Assembly: GCF_903772925.1 (NCBI RefSeq)
Contig: NZ_LR812090.1
Span: forward strand, 3,122,599 to 3,186,598
Source: Alteromonas macleodii
GTDB taxonomy: Bacteria > Pseudomonadota > Gammaproteobacteria > Enterobacterales > Alteromonadaceae
DNA length: 64,000 bases
Reading direction: 5' to 3'
Part shown: positions 29,729 to 38,970 of the stretch, one piece after another
Layout of the letters: the number at the start of each line of letters is the position of its first letter
Numbering within the stretch: the stretch's first letter is position 1
Notes under the pieces: generated by a model
What the model saw: only the letters and a program-made list of their open reading frames with translations
The model's database searches: none
What the model was told of the DNA's origin: nothing
Position numbers and translations under genes: made by a program

Positions 29729-30981
29729 TTCACCTCCATCTGGGCGAAACGCTCGCTTAAGATAGGCGCAAGCCACTCACGTACCGCTACGTTTGGCACA
29801 TCGTTAATAAGCTCTTGAATGAAACCGAAGTTCAGCATAACCAGTGCTTTACTACGCGAAATACCACGAGTAAGCATGTAGTATAGGGCTTCTTCTTCAA
29901 TCTCTGCCACCGTAGCACCATGAGCACATTTTACGTCATCGGCGTAAATCTCTAGCTCAGGCTTAGTATTAATAACGCCTCGGCGAGATAGCAATAGATT
30001 GCGGTTGTTAAGCTCAGCGAGTGTTTTTTGTGCGTCGCGATGAATATGAATACGACCGTTAAATACCGCCCGGGCCCTATCACCAACTATACCGCGTGCG
30101 TTTTCTTCTGTTGTACCATTTGGCATAGCGTGCTCAATGGTTGAGTGAAGGTCGAATAGCTCGCCTTCTGCCAGAAGATAAATAGCGTTCATTTTCGCGT
30201 CAGCAAATTCACCAGCATGGTGAATATCTACGTCTAAACGAGATAGCTCACTACCATAGCCCACCATAGTGCTGTTAAGCGTAGTGCGGTTATGCAGTTT
30301 AAAGTGACTACCGCCTAGTTGCTTGGCTTTGCCAGTAAACATGGCAAAACGATAGTGCTCTAGGTGAGCATCATCCGCCAGATCATATTCAGCAAACGCA
30401 GTGGTTAGGCTTTCAGTATCACCGAAACCTTGCTCAATAACAGTCGCGCTTGCACCTTCTGCTACTTTCACTACTACACGCGTATGAGCGTCGACATTTT
30501 GTGAAGCCATGTTCACGATGCGAATTGGCGTGTCGATTTTTACGCCGGCTTCAACACTGATAAATATACCGTGTTGGCAAAGCGCGTCATTCACCAAACC
30601 AAACATATGACGGGTTGGCTTAACTTGACCGTAAACACTGCTAATGGCTTGCTGCGTAGCTGTATCGTCGGTATTGAGCGACGTAATTGTCATGCCAGCA
30701 GGCACGTTCAAGGTGTTTACTTGCGTTACCAATACACCATCAACGAAAATCAAGTCGATAGCATTCAGGTTTTCTATTGCTGGAACTGGCAGGCTGTCTG
30801 CTTGGACAGCTTGTTTCGCTTCACGCTTTTCTACAGGCGTGAGCGGCGTAAAACGCCAGCTCTCGCTTCTGCGCGCTGGCCAGCCGTCAGCTTTTAACTG
30901 TGTTAAGGCCTGTTGACGCACGGGCGATAAATAATCGTCGCGCTGTGCGCTATCAATGACCTGTTCTAGCCATTGACTCAT
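29725..30981 (-). CDS. sufD: SufD, SufBCD scaffold subunit
   Basis: A 418-residue beta-helix protein paralogous to SufB, forming the SufBC2D scaffold on which clusters are built. The C-terminal core with LLSRRGVINTKPELEIYADDVKCAHG and AEEALYYMLTRGI-like segments (split here for brevity) is diagnostic, as is the conserved cysteine/histidine pair in KCAHGAT. Both ends overlap neighbours through ATGA: its start with sufC's stop and its stop with sufS's start, indicating translational coupling. Confidence 0.95.
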   Translation of the reverse strand: MSQWLEQVIDSAQRDDYLSPVRQQALTQLKADGWPARRSESWRFTPLTPVEKREAKQAVQADSLPVPAIENLNAIDLIFVDGVLVTQVNTLNVPAGMTITSLNTDDTATQQAISSVYGQVKPTRHMFGLVNDALCQHGIFISVEAGVKIDTPIRIVNMASQNVDAHTRVVVKVAEGASATVIEQGFGDTESLTTAFAEYDLADDAHLEHYRFAMFTGKAKQLGGSHFKLHNRTTLNSTMVGYGSELSRLDVDIHHAGEFADAKMNAIYLLAEGELFDLHSTIEHAMPNGTTEENARGIVGDRARAVFNGRIHIHRDAQKTLAELNNRNLLLSRRGVINTKPELEIYADDVKCAHGATVAEIEEEALYYMLTRGISRSKALVMLNFGFIQELINDVPNVAVREWLAPILSERFAQMEVK

Positions 30982-31739
30982 GCCTCAGCCTCCTCGTACG
31001 CTTTACCTAAAAATGCATAACCGCTCTTCTCTACTTCTAGTGCAAGTGAAGCGTCGCCGCTTTTCACGATTTTGCCGTCAGCAAGAATGTGCACAAAGTC
31101 AGGCTTAATGTAATCCAGAAGACGCTGATAGTGGGTTACAACGATGAAGCTGCGCTCACCGTCGCGCTGGCTGTTAACGCCATCCGCAACAACCTGTAAC
31201 GCGTCAACGTCAAGGCCTGAATCAGATTCATCTAGAATGCAAAGCTTTGGCTCTAGCAAAATCATTTGCATGATTTCGTTACGCTTCTTCTCACCACCAG
31301 AGAAACCTTCGTTCACACCACGCTTTAGGAAGTCTAGTGGAAGCTGAACTTGCTTACAGGCTTCTTTAGCTTTTTTAAGAAACTCAGCAGCCGATAGAGG
31401 CTCTTCGCCACGCTCTTCGCGCATAGCGTTTACCGACTCTTTCATGAATTCCATATTGCTTACGCCAGGAATTTCAACTGGGTATTGGAACGCAAGGAAA
31501 AGGCCTTCACGAGCACGCTCTTCTACTTCAAGCTCTAATAGGTCTTTACCGTTAAGCTTGGCTTCGCCTTCGCTTACTTCGTAACCATCACGACCAGATA
31601 GGACGTAGCCTAGAGTACTTTTACCGGCTCCGTTGGGGCCCATGATAGCGTGTACTTCACCAGGTTTAACTTCAAGGTTAAGACCTTTAATGATGTTTTT
31701 CTCTTCCACGCTGGCATGTAAATTCTTGATACTAAGCAT
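30978..31739 (-). CDS. sufC: SufC, ABC-type ATPase of Fe-S assembly
   Basis: A 253-residue soluble ABC ATPase that drives conformational change of SufBD. Walker A GPNGAGKST (about 34-42), signature FSGGEKKRNEI, Walker B LCILDESDSGLD and the switch histidine in VVTHYQRLL are all present. Length matches E. coli SufC (248). It overlaps sufD by four bases and lies 3 bp after sufB. Confidence 0.97.
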   Translation of the reverse strand: MLSIKNLHASVEEKNIIKGLNLEVKPGEVHAIMGPNGAGKSTLGYVLSGRDGYEVSEGEAKLNGKDLLELEVEERAREGLFLAFQYPVEIPGVSNMEFMKESVNAMREERGEEPLSAAEFLKKAKEACKQVQLPLDFLKRGVNEGFSGGEKKRNEIMQMILLEPKLCILDESDSGLDVDALQVVADGVNSQRDGERSFIVVTHYQRLLDYIKPDFVHILADGKIVKSGDASLALEVEKSGYAFLGKAYEEAEA

Positions 31740-31742
31740 TGA

Positions 31743-33179
31743 TTACCCCACTGAACCTTCAAGACTAATTTCGAGCAGCTTGCCGGCTTCTACGGCAAAT
31801 TCCATTGGCAGCTCTTTGAATACTTCTTTACAGAAACCGTTAACAATCATAGAAACGGCCTTTTCTGTGTCTAAGCCACGCTGCTGACACAGGAATAATT
31901 GTTCGTCGCTCACCTTCGATGTTGTTGCTTCGTGCTCAACAATGGCTGAAGGGTTGCGGCTTTCGATATACGGGAATGTGTGCGCGCCACATTTGTCACC
32001 GATAAGTAGCGAGTCACACTCGGTGAAGTTACGTGCTCCGTCTGCGCGAGGGCCCATTTGAACCAGCCCGCGATAGGCGTTGTTACTGTTACCCGCTGAG
32101 ATACCTTTAGAGATAATGGTCGACTTGGTATTTTTACCCACGTGGATCATCTTAGTTCCGGTATCAGCCTGCTGGCGACCGCGCGTTAGCGCTACTGAAT
32201 AGAATTCACCTACACTGTTGTCGCCTTTAAGTACACAGCTTGGGTACTTCCACGTAACCGCAGAGCCGGTTTCAACCTGCGTCCACGAGATTTTGGCATT
32301 AGTATGCGCTACACCACGTTTAGTAACGAAGTTGTAAATGCCACCTTTACCGTTCTCATCGCCTGGGTACCAGTTTTGTACCGTTGAGTACTTAATTTGG
32401 GCATCGTCCATCGCAACAAGCTCTACTACTGCTGCGTGAAGCTGGTTCTCGTCACGCTGTGGCGCTGTACAACCTTCAAGGTAACTTACATAGCTGCCTT
32501 CATCAGCGACGATTAAGGTACGCTCGAACTGACCTGTGTTCATTTCGTTTATTCGGAAATAAGTAGAAAGCTCCATTGGGCAACGTGTACCTTTTGGAAT
32601 ATAAACAAATGAACCATCAGTAAATACGGCGCTGTTTAGCGCGGCGAAATAGTTGTCAGTACGCGGAACTACTGAGCCAATGTATTTTTTAACAAGATCA
32701 GGATACCTCTGAACTGCTTCAGAAATTGGGCAGAAAATAACGCCTGCTTCTTCAAGCTTTTCACGGAATGTTGTAACTACCGATACCGAATCGAATACCG
32801 CATCTACAGCAACGCCCGCCAGCATTTCTTGTTCGTGTAGCGGAATACCCAGCTTTTCGTATGTGCGCAGTAACTCTGGATCCACCTCGTCTAACGACTG
32901 AGGTTTATCTTTCATACTCTTTGGTGCCGAGTAGTAAGAGATCGCTTGATAGTCAATTTTTGGATAGTCGACGTGCGCCCAGTCTGGCTCTTCCATCTCT
33001 AGCCATGCATGGTAAGACTTCAAACGCCATTCAAGCATCCATTCAGGCTCGTTTTTCATTGCTGATATGCGGCGGATAACCGACTCGTCCAGGCCGCTCT
33101 CAAACGTTTCAGATTCGATTTCTGAATAGAAACCTGCATCGTACTTTCTTTCTAACGCCTGTTCGATCTGTTCACTCAT
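31743..33179 (-). CDS. sufB: SufB, Fe-S scaffold subunit
   Basis: A 478-residue scaffold subunit of SufBC2D that receives sulfur from SufE. Family motifs: [37 protein letters not shown] and [18 protein letters not shown]. The cysteine of [18 protein letters not shown] corresponds to the active-site Cys405 of E. coli. First gene of the SUF transcription unit, preceded by a 466-bp gap with an IscR-type promoter. Confidence 0.97.
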   Translation of the reverse strand: MSEQIEQALERKYDAGFYSEIESETFESGLDESVIRRISAMKNEPEWMLEWRLKSYHAWLEMEEPDWAHVDYPKIDYQAISYYSAPKSMKDKPQSLDEVDPELLRTYEKLGIPLHEQEMLAGVAVDAVFDSVSVVTTFREKLEEAGVIFCPISEAVQRYPDLVKKYIGSVVPRTDNYFAALNSAVFTDGSFVYIPKGTRCPMELSTYFRINEMNTGQFERTLIVADEGSYVSYLEGCTAPQRDENQLHAAVVELVAMDDAQIKYSTVQNWYPGDENGKGGIYNFVTKRGVAHTNAKISWTQVETGSAVTWKYPSCVLKGDNSVGEFYSVALTRGRQQADTGTKMIHVGKNTKSTIISKGISAGNSNNAYRGLVQMGPRADGARNFTECDSLLIGDKCGAHTFPYIESRNPSAIVEHEATTSKVSDEQLFLCQQRGLDTEKAVSMIVNGFCKEVFKELPMEFAVEAGKLLEISLEGSVG

Positions 33180-33371
33180 GTTGGGATCTCACTTGTTTGC
33201 CTGCATTTGCTGCCACAGCGCTTTCTACTTAACTAGCAAATAAATCACCCCACGGTCTTGGTAATTTATGCAAATCTTCAACTTCAACAACTTTATTTAT
33301 CTGGGTTTATCCCCTAAAGAATTGTTGAAACTGCCAGTTACATTGCGGACAGCCTAAAATTTTGGTGCCGT

Positions 33372-33400
33372 AGTATATAATACCCGACTATTTCACTCAA
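33372..33400 (-). promoter_or_regulatory. sufB promoter
   Basis: Minus strand: -35 TTGAGT (33395-33400), 17-bp spacer, -10 TATACT (33372-33377). The IscR-type palindrome at 33380-33404 covers the whole -35 and spacer. Predicted leader about 185 nt. Confidence 0.75.
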
Positions 33401-33404
33401 ATAT
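33380..33404. promoter_or_regulatory. IscR type 1 binding site at sufB
   Basis: A 25-bp palindromic element starting ATACCCGACTA and ending CTCAAATAT on the plus strand. By my count it matches the E. coli type 1 IscR consensus (ATASYYGACTRWWWYAGTCRRSTAT) at 23 of 25 positions. It overlaps the -35, so binding of [2Fe-2S]-IscR should repress. Confidence 0.72.
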
Positions 33405-33645
33405 TCAGCCATTAATTTATCGCCACTTACATGTTCTAAACGCTGCTTGAAGCTCAATTTCCTTCAAGCTCGCATTAATTTTCGTCCACATTCCCTAAAA
33501 TCTATAGAATGTGTTAACTCAACCTACGCCTTGTCCCGAACAATAACGCTTGCCCAAATCTGCGCTCTAATGGTTGATCCGGCTCTACACTAAGCTCTGT
33601 TTTTAGCGCTTAGTCAAACAGCTAGCTGAACGACTATTGAAGCGT

Positions 33646-34812
33646 TTAAGCAACAACCGCTTGGCGCAGTCGCGTTGTTACATCAACGACTTTGTTTACT
33701 ACGTAATCAATGTCTTCTTGGGTCGTAAAACGCCCTACGCTAAAACGTATACCTGCATGAGCAAGCTCATTACTGCGGCCAATGGCTTTTAGTACATAAG
33801 AAGGTTCTAAACTCGCTGACGTACACGCCGACCCTGAAGATACGGCAATGTCATTTAAGCCCATCATCAAGCTTTCGCCATCTACACCCGCAAAGCTCAC
33901 ATTCAATATGCCGGGGATGCGCTGCGTGGCATGCCCGTTTAGGTAAATATCACCAAGCTGTTGAAGACCCTGCCACAGCGATTCACGCAGTTTTAAGATG
34001 CGCGTACTGTCCTCTTCCATTTTTGATGACGCCAGTGCAATAGCTTCACCCATTCCCACGATTTGATGGGTGGCTAAGGTACCCGAACGCATGCCGCGCT
34101 CGTGTCCACCGCCATGAATCTGTGCCACTAAATTGATTTTAGGGCGACGACGCACATATAAAGCCCCCATCCCTTTCGGGCCATAAATTTTATGGGCTGA
34201 TATCGACAGTAAGTCTATCGGAAGCTCTGCCAAATCAATCGCTATCTTGCCCACACTCTGCGCACCATCCACATGAAAAAACACGCCTTTTTCGCGACAA
34301 AGTTGCCCAATGGCTTTGATGTCTTGAATAACGCCAAGTTCGTTATTAACGTGCATAACCGATACTAAAATAGTGTCTTCACGCAACGCGTTTTCTAGCT
34401 CTTTTAAGTCAATTAACCCGTTTGACTGAACTTCAAGATACGTAACTTCAAAGCCCTGGCTCTGTAAATACTCACAGGTATCTAATACCGCTTTGTGCTC
34501 GGTATTTACAGTAATAATATGCTTACCTTTGTCGGCATAGCCTTGCGCAATACCTTTGATGGCGAGGTTGTTTGACTCAGTTGCGCCCGAGGTAAAAACA
34601 ATCTCTCTAGGGTCGCAATTCAGCGCGTCGCTAATTTGATTTCTAGCAACATCTACCGCTTCTTCAGCCATCCAGCCGAAGCGATAGCTACGAGAAGCCG
34701 GGTTACCAAAGTTACCTTCTAGCGTTAAGCATTTTGCCATCGCCTCAGCCACATTTGGGTCTACCGGGGTCGTTGCTGCGTAATCTAAGTAAATGGGTGT
34801 TGATAAAGCCAT
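33646..34812 (-). CDS. iscS: IscS-type cysteine desulfurase with short C-terminus
   Basis: A 388-residue PLP enzyme of the IscS group: [12 protein letters not shown] at the N-terminus, PLP lysine in [12 protein letters not shown], and the mobile-loop catalytic cysteine C330 in [17 protein letters not shown]. It ends at [11 protein letters not shown], whereas E. coli IscS (404 residues) continues with a tail that contacts IscU. It follows iscR by 18 bp as in isc operons, but no iscU, iscA, hscBA or fdx follows. It probably serves tRNA thiolation and general sulfur transfer, perhaps also SUF; that is inference. Confidence 0.93.
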   Translation of the reverse strand: MALSTPIYLDYAATTPVDPNVAEAMAKCLTLEGNFGNPASRSYRFGWMAEEAVDVARNQISDALNCDPREIVFTSGATESNNLAIKGIAQGYADKGKHIITVNTEHKAVLDTCEYLQSQGFEVTYLEVQSNGLIDLKELENALREDTILVSVMHVNNELGVIQDIKAIGQLCREKGVFFHVDGAQSVGKIAIDLAELPIDLLSISAHKIYGPKGMGALYVRRRPKINLVAQIHGGGHERGMRSGTLATHQIVGMGEAIALASSKMEEDSTRILKLRESLWQGLQQLGDIYLNGHATQRIPGILNVSFAGVDGESLMMGLNDIAVSSGSACTSASLEPSYVLKAIGRSNELAHAGIRFSVGRFTTQEDIDYVVNKVVDVTTRLRQAVVA

Positions 34813-34830
34813 GCGTTACTCAATACCAAT

Positions 34831-35316
34831 TTAAAGTTGAATACTTACTTCGATATCTTTAGTGATATGACGAAGTGATGCATTACCGTCCTGACGACCG
34901 GCCACTTCCTGCACATCGCGCTTAGCCATTAATTCACCAAGCGTAATCGAGTTCAAAAATGCGGCAATACGGTCGCTTAGGTCTTGCCACAAGCTATGGG
35001 TTAAGCAACGATCACCGCCTTGGCAATCGGCTTGCCCTTGACACCGCGTAGCATCAATAGACTCGTCGACGGCGCGAATGACTTCGCCTATTGCAATGTC
35101 ACTCGCTTCGCGGCCTAATAGGTAACCGCCACCGGGCCCGCGAACACTGTCTACTAGCTGCTCTTTACGCAGTCGAGAAAAAAGCTGCTCTAAATAAGAT
35201 AAGGAAATTTCTTGTCGTTCTGAAATATCGGCAAGAGGCACTGGACCACGCTTTGAATGCAAAGCGACATCAAGCATTGCGGTAACCGCATAGCGCCCTT
35301 TTGAAGTGAGTTTCAT
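34831..35316 (-). CDS. iscR: IscR, Fe-S-sensing transcription regulator
   Basis: A 161-residue Rrf2-family repressor that carries a [2Fe-2S] cluster. The N-terminal winged helix starts [20 protein letters not shown]; cluster ligands C92, C98, C104 and H107 sit at exactly the E. coli positions. Two IscR-type palindromes overlap its own promoter, so it should be autoregulated. GGGAG before the ATG lies in one arm of a small hairpin (CCCGC/GCGGG). It is the first gene of an iscR-iscS unit. Confidence 0.97.
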   Translation of the reverse strand: MKLTSKGRYAVTAMLDVALHSKRGPVPLADISERQEISLSYLEQLFSRLRKEQLVDSVRGPGGGYLLGREASDIAIGEVIRAVDESIDATRCQGQADCQGGDRCLTHSLWQDLSDRIAAFLNSITLGELMAKRDVQEVAGRQDGNASLRHITKDIEVSIQL

Positions 35317-35346
35317 TGAATTCTCCCGCCGTTTTGTAGTGCGGGA

Positions 35347-35375
35347 ATTTTCACATACCCGACTAAAATGGTCAA
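35347..35375 (-). promoter_or_regulatory. iscR promoter
   Basis: Minus strand: -35 TTGACC (35370-35375), 17-bp spacer, -10 GAAAAT (35347-35352) preceded by TGT, giving an extended -10. It sits inside the proximal IscR palindrome with the same offset as at sufB. Confidence 0.65.
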
Positions 35376-35379
35376 GTAT
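35355..35379. promoter_or_regulatory. IscR type 1 site, proximal, at iscR
   Basis: A 25-bp palindrome starting ATACCCGACTA and ending GGTCAAGTAT. It matches the type 1 consensus at 24 of 25 positions by my count (GGTC instead of AGTC). It covers the -35. Confidence 0.82.
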
Positions 35380-35404
35380 AAGACCTAGTAATTTAGTCAG
35401 GTAT
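35380..35404. promoter_or_regulatory. IscR-like site, distal, at iscR
   Basis: Directly adjoining the proximal site; the right half TTAGTCAGGTAT is perfect, the left half degenerate, 20 of 25 positions overall. Tandem A and B sites are known at the E. coli iscR promoter. Confidence 0.55.
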
Positions 35405-35544
35405 TATTGATGCGTGTAATCGCTTTTGTTTATTAGAGGTGTAAGCTCTGATGCACTGTAACACAAAGCACTTTTTAGCGGTGTTTTTACGTTTGATTGC
35501 GCTCTTCAAAGAATATGTATTTCATACGCAAAAATTCACGTTTA

Positions 35545-36465
35545 TTATGCCCGCTTACCATTAGCGTTTAAGTGGATATGAGCAAGAATACTGTCTGCTA
35601 TTCGATGTGACTGAATATTATCAATTTGATGGCGTAACCCTCGCAGAACCTGATGCTTAGCACCAGATATAGCTTTAGCAGTTGCAGCGCCACCACTTGG
35701 GTGAACCATGTGGTCGACGTCTCCGTGTATCACTAACGTTGGTGTTTTAACGTTTCTAAGCATTGGTGTTCGATCACCTGATTTCATGATTGCACCAATT
35801 TGCCGAAACAGGGCTTTTGCATCACTCTTACCACCATTGCGCTGCCATGCTAATTTCGCATATTGGTGCCATTGGTTTATGGCATCTTCAGCTGCCGCAT
35901 CACCTATATGAGTCATCATTGCTTCATAATTTCTAACCGCATCATTTTCAAATGCTGGTGCCTTTGCTCTTGCTAAACGCCATAGCGTTGAATAAGACGG
36001 TTGACCGACTTTTCGACTTCCAGTGGTAGAGAAAATCGACGTCATAGATTGCACTTTTTCTGGGTGAAGGCTCGCGAGAGTTTGCGCAATCATCCCTCCC
36101 ATAGACATTCCAGCAACATGTGCGCTTTCGATATTTAGCGCCTCCAAAAGCTGGGCAGTATCTTCAGCCATACGCTCCAGCCCGTAAGCCCCTTTAGGAG
36201 CCTTGCCTCTTAGTTGCTGAAGGAGAGAAGGATGCGGTGTGTTGCTGCGCACCGACTTTCCAGCATCGCGATTGTCGAAGCAAATAACACGGAAACCACT
36301 GGCCACTAAGCGTTCTATTAGTGCTTTTGGCCAGTAAACTAATTGAAGACCCAATCCGACAATAAGTACGATTGTCTCAATGTTTTCACTACCATGTTCG
36401 GCATAACAGAATGTATCACCGTTATTAAGCGTTACAAATTGCTCATTATGCTGGGCTAAGCTCAT
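35545..36465 (-). CDS. Alpha/beta-fold hydrolase (probable esterase)
   Basis: A 306-residue cytoplasmic alpha/beta hydrolase. The nucleophile elbow is GMSMGG (S121); likely acid D251 in HGDVDH and base H279 in GLRHQ complete the triad. The oxyanion region is VGLGLQ and the strand-helix FDNRDAGKS is typical of the RsbQ/esterase-like group. It lies 50 bp downstream of the monooxygenase gene on the same strand, so an ester formed by the monooxygenase could be its substrate. That pairing is inference; the exact substrate is unknown. It may share the promoter at 38005. Confidence 0.88.
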   Translation of the reverse strand: MSLAQHNEQFVTLNNGDTFCYAEHGSENIETIVLIVGLGLQLVYWPKALIERLVASGFRVICFDNRDAGKSVRSNTPHPSLLQQLRGKAPKGAYGLERMAEDTAQLLEALNIESAHVAGMSMGGMIAQTLASLHPEKVQSMTSIFSTTGSRKVGQPSYSTLWRLARAKAPAFENDAVRNYEAMMTHIGDAAAEDAINQWHQYAKLAWQRNGGKSDAKALFRQIGAIMKSGDRTPMLRNVKTPTLVIHGDVDHMVHPSGGAATAKAISGAKHQVLRGLRHQIDNIQSHRIADSILAHIHLNANGKRA

Positions 36466-36515
36466 ATAAATATTCTCGTTTAGTAAATACAGGGTATCGC
36501 AGAACGCTCAAAACT

Positions 36516-37970
36516 CTATTCGAATTTAAGAGCAGGATCGTCTACCCGCCCTTTTCGGAAAATCTTTACATCTTCTGCATAATTAAACGACATAGACCAG
36601 GGATAATGCATCCCTTGTCGGGGTAACTTATCTAATGAACGTTGAATGTAACCGGCCCCGAAGTTAAGTAACGGCTGTGTTTCCATATTCTGCGTGGCAA
36701 CGGGTGTACATGCTACATAGTCTTGTTGTTTCATATAATTCAATAGACGCGTAAGATGCTCACACAACAAACCTATTTTTAAAGTCCATGAAGAAGATGT
36801 ATAACCAACCGCAATCGCAAAATTAGGCACGCCACTAAGCAGCATCCCCTTATACGTAACGCAATCTGAAAGCGTAACAGCTTTCCCATCTATTTTAGGA
36901 ACTAATCCTCCTAATGGCAGAAGATTTAAGCCGGTTGCCGTTACTATAATATCGGCATCTACATGCTGCCCCGAATTGAGTTTAATTCCCGATTCGGTAA
37001 ATGTATCTATCGTATCCGTTTCAACAGACGCTTTTCCACTTGAAATTGATTCGAATAAATCACCACCTGGAACTGCGCAGAGCCTCTGCTCCCAAGGGTT
37101 ATAAGGTGGGTTAAAGTGAGTATCTACTGGGTACCCTGCTGGTAGCATCTTTGCATTAAGAATGCGTATTATTTTGCGCGCACGATGCGGAAAGCGCTGA
37201 CAAAACCCGTACACCCAGCGCTGTTTCGCTATATTAAACCGATGCGCAGCTTTAAACGCTGTATCTTCACTAAACCATGCACGTAAATATTTTGCGACCG
37301 GATCATCAACGGGGACAGGCAATATATAGGATGGCGTTCTTTGCAGCATAGTCACGTGCGACGCGCTTTTTGCTAATGCGGGAACTAGCGTTACCGCTGT
37401 AGCACCGCTACCTATCACCACTACGCGTTTATTTTCGTATTCTAGGTCTTCGGGCCAATGCTGGGGGTGTACGATTAGACCTTTAAAGCGGGATTGCCCC
37501 TTAAAGTTTGGGGTATAACCTTTGTCATATCGGTAATAACCTGATGCGTTAAATATCCATCTTGCAGCGATTTGTTCTTGCTGTCCGCCTTTTTCTGACG
37601 ATAACGTTACTCGCCAATATTTCTTATCGCTTTGCCAGTCTATATCCACGACACGTGTAAAAAAGCGTATATATTCCTTAATCCCATTTTCAGCAGCGGT
37701 CTCATCAACATAGGCTTTAATTGACGCGCCATCAGCAATAGCTTTTTTCTCTTTCCACGGTTTGAAGTCGTAACCAAAGGTAAATAAATCGGAATCTGAC
37801 CGTATTCCTGGATACTTAAATAAATCCCAAGTTCCGCCTAGATCGCCCCTTGCCTCAATAATCGAATAGGACAAGTCAGGGCATTTATTTTGAATGTGAT
37901 ATGCACAGCCAATACCTGAAATACCCGCTCCTACGATCAAAACGTCTAAAAGTGGTAACTCGCTCTGCAT
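36516..37970 (-). CDS. Flavin-dependent Baeyer-Villiger-type monooxygenase
   Basis: A 484-residue FAD/NADPH monooxygenase resembling EthA-type enzymes that oxidise ketones to esters or lactones and also sulfur compounds. FAD-binding Rossmann motif GAGISGIG (14-21), NADPH-binding GSGATA (187-192), and the BVMO fingerprint FKGLIVHPQHWP (162-173), which fits FxGxxxHxxxWP. Other conserved spots are GGTWDLFKYPGIRSD and ATGLNLLPLGG. No signal peptide. Inserted between cysE and iscR, positions that are adjacent in many relatives, so this pair may be an accessory gain. Confidence 0.9.
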   Translation of the reverse strand: MQSELPLLDVLIVGAGISGIGCAYHIQNKCPDLSYSIIEARGDLGGTWDLFKYPGIRSDSDLFTFGYDFKPWKEKKAIADGASIKAYVDETAAENGIKEYIRFFTRVVDIDWQSDKKYWRVTLSSEKGGQQEQIAARWIFNASGYYRYDKGYTPNFKGQSRFKGLIVHPQHWPEDLEYENKRVVVIGSGATAVTLVPALAKSASHVTMLQRTPSYILPVPVDDPVAKYLRAWFSEDTAFKAAHRFNIAKQRWVYGFCQRFPHRARKIIRILNAKMLPAGYPVDTHFNPPYNPWEQRLCAVPGGDLFESISSGKASVETDTIDTFTESGIKLNSGQHVDADIIVTATGLNLLPLGGLVPKIDGKAVTLSDCVTYKGMLLSGVPNFAIAVGYTSSSWTLKIGLLCEHLTRLLNYMKQQDYVACTPVATQNMETQPLLNFGAGYIQRSLDKLPRQGMHYPWSMSFNYAEDVKIFRKGRVDDPALKFE

Positions 37971-38004
37971 AACATCCCTGAAAAGCCATAATTAACGTTA
38001 CCAC

Positions 38005-38033
38005 AATGTATGTTGGAGTCTTACACTAGTCAA
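38005..38033 (-). promoter_or_regulatory. Promoter of the monooxygenase-hydrolase pair
   Basis: Minus strand: -35 TTGACT (38028-38033), 17-bp spacer, -10 TACATT (38005-38010), about 35-40 bp before the ATG at 37970. Confidence 0.6.
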
Positions 38034-38108
38034 CACAGATGTTAAATCATTGTAAAGACGGTCTTTTTATTTACTGTTACTGTTGCAGTATAGAGGCAGA
38101 ATATCTGT

Positions 38109-38133
38109 AGCCCTATTAGAATTAAATAGGGCT
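38109..38133 (-). terminator. Hairpin after cysE
   Basis: A perfect 9-bp stem AGCCCTATT (38109-38117) / AATAGGGCT (38125-38133) seven bases after the cysE stop. No T tract follows on the minus strand, so termination strength is uncertain. Confidence 0.45.
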
Positions 38134-38139
38134 TAAACT

Positions 38140-38964
38140 TTAAATTGCTGGGTCGAAGGATGAATGGGCTTTTTCGCGCTCTTGAGTTTCTGTTAAATCA
38201 AAGCCCGTATCTGCGAAATCTTCAGCACTGATGTTGTGTAAATTATCGGTACACACATCGCCACCCAATGACTGAATGACCTTGCACATCTCTTCCACTT
38301 TCGTATCCATCTGATGCATGTGCTCTAGCATGACTCCCATAGCATTGGCCACTGGATCAGGGTTATCTGGCGCGACTGCATAGGCATCAAAACCATATTT
38401 CTGAGCAATTTTATCGCGCTGAGGATTTACCGTGGCATTCGACTCTTTTTGCTTAGAAATAATAATACGACCGGGAATGCCAACTGCTGTAGCGCCGTCT
38501 GGAATATCTTTAACAACTACAGAATTGGACCCTACTTTGGCGTTTTCACCAATGGTAATCGGACCTAAGACTTTAGCCCCCGCTCCCACGACTGCGCCGT
38601 TTTTAAGTGTTGGGTGGCGCTTGCCGGCTTTCCAGCTAGTACCACCAAGAGTCACCCCATGGTATAGAGTAACATCATTGCCAATTTCGGCGGTTTCACC
38701 GATAACGACGCCCATACCGTGGTCGATAAATACCCGTCGTCCTAACGTTGCCCCTGGATGAATTTCAATGCCCGTAAGCCAACGACTAAACGTTGATAAT
38801 GTGCGTGCCAACCATTTCCATTCTGCCTTCCACAATTTGTGGCTAATTCGATGTAGCCACACAGCATGAAGGCCAGGATAGTTGGTTAATACTTCAAAGG
38901 TATTTCTGGCCGCAGGGTCGCGGTGAAAAACGCCTTTTACATCATCTTTAATGCGGGCAAACAT
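38140..38964 (-). CDS. cysE: CysE, serine O-acetyltransferase
   Basis: A 274-residue cytosolic enzyme making O-acetylserine for cysteine synthesis. The N-terminal helical part has [18 protein letters not shown] and the left-handed beta-helix has hexapeptide repeats ([43 protein letters not shown]). H and D of the [12 protein letters not shown] segment are catalytic in the family. It is the short form lacking the long N-terminal domain of E. coli CysE and has an acidic C-terminal extension. It lies 6 bp after trmJ; cysteine it helps make is the substrate of IscS/SufS. Confidence 0.95.
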   Translation of the reverse strand: MFARIKDDVKGVFHRDPAARNTFEVLTNYPGLHAVWLHRISHKLWKAEWKWLARTLSTFSRWLTGIEIHPGATLGRRVFIDHGMGVVIGETAEIGNDVTLYHGVTLGGTSWKAGKRHPTLKNGAVVGAGAKVLGPITIGENAKVGSNSVVVKDIPDGATAVGIPGRIIISKQKESNATVNPQRDKIAQKYGFDAYAVAPDNPDPVANAMGVMLEHMHQMDTKVEEMCKVIQSLGGDVCTDNLHNISAEDFADTGFDLTETQEREKAHSSFDPAI

Positions 38965-38970
38965 AACTGC

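Larger units (their letters stand above)
33180..33645. other. Gap between iscS and sufB
   Basis: No gene, and no remnant of iscU that I can see in any frame. It holds the sufB promoter with its IscR site (33372-33404) and a weak hairpin ACTAAGC/GCTTAGT (33589-33614) after iscS that lacks a T tract. The remaining 180 bp before sufB would be its leader. Confidence 0.55.
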
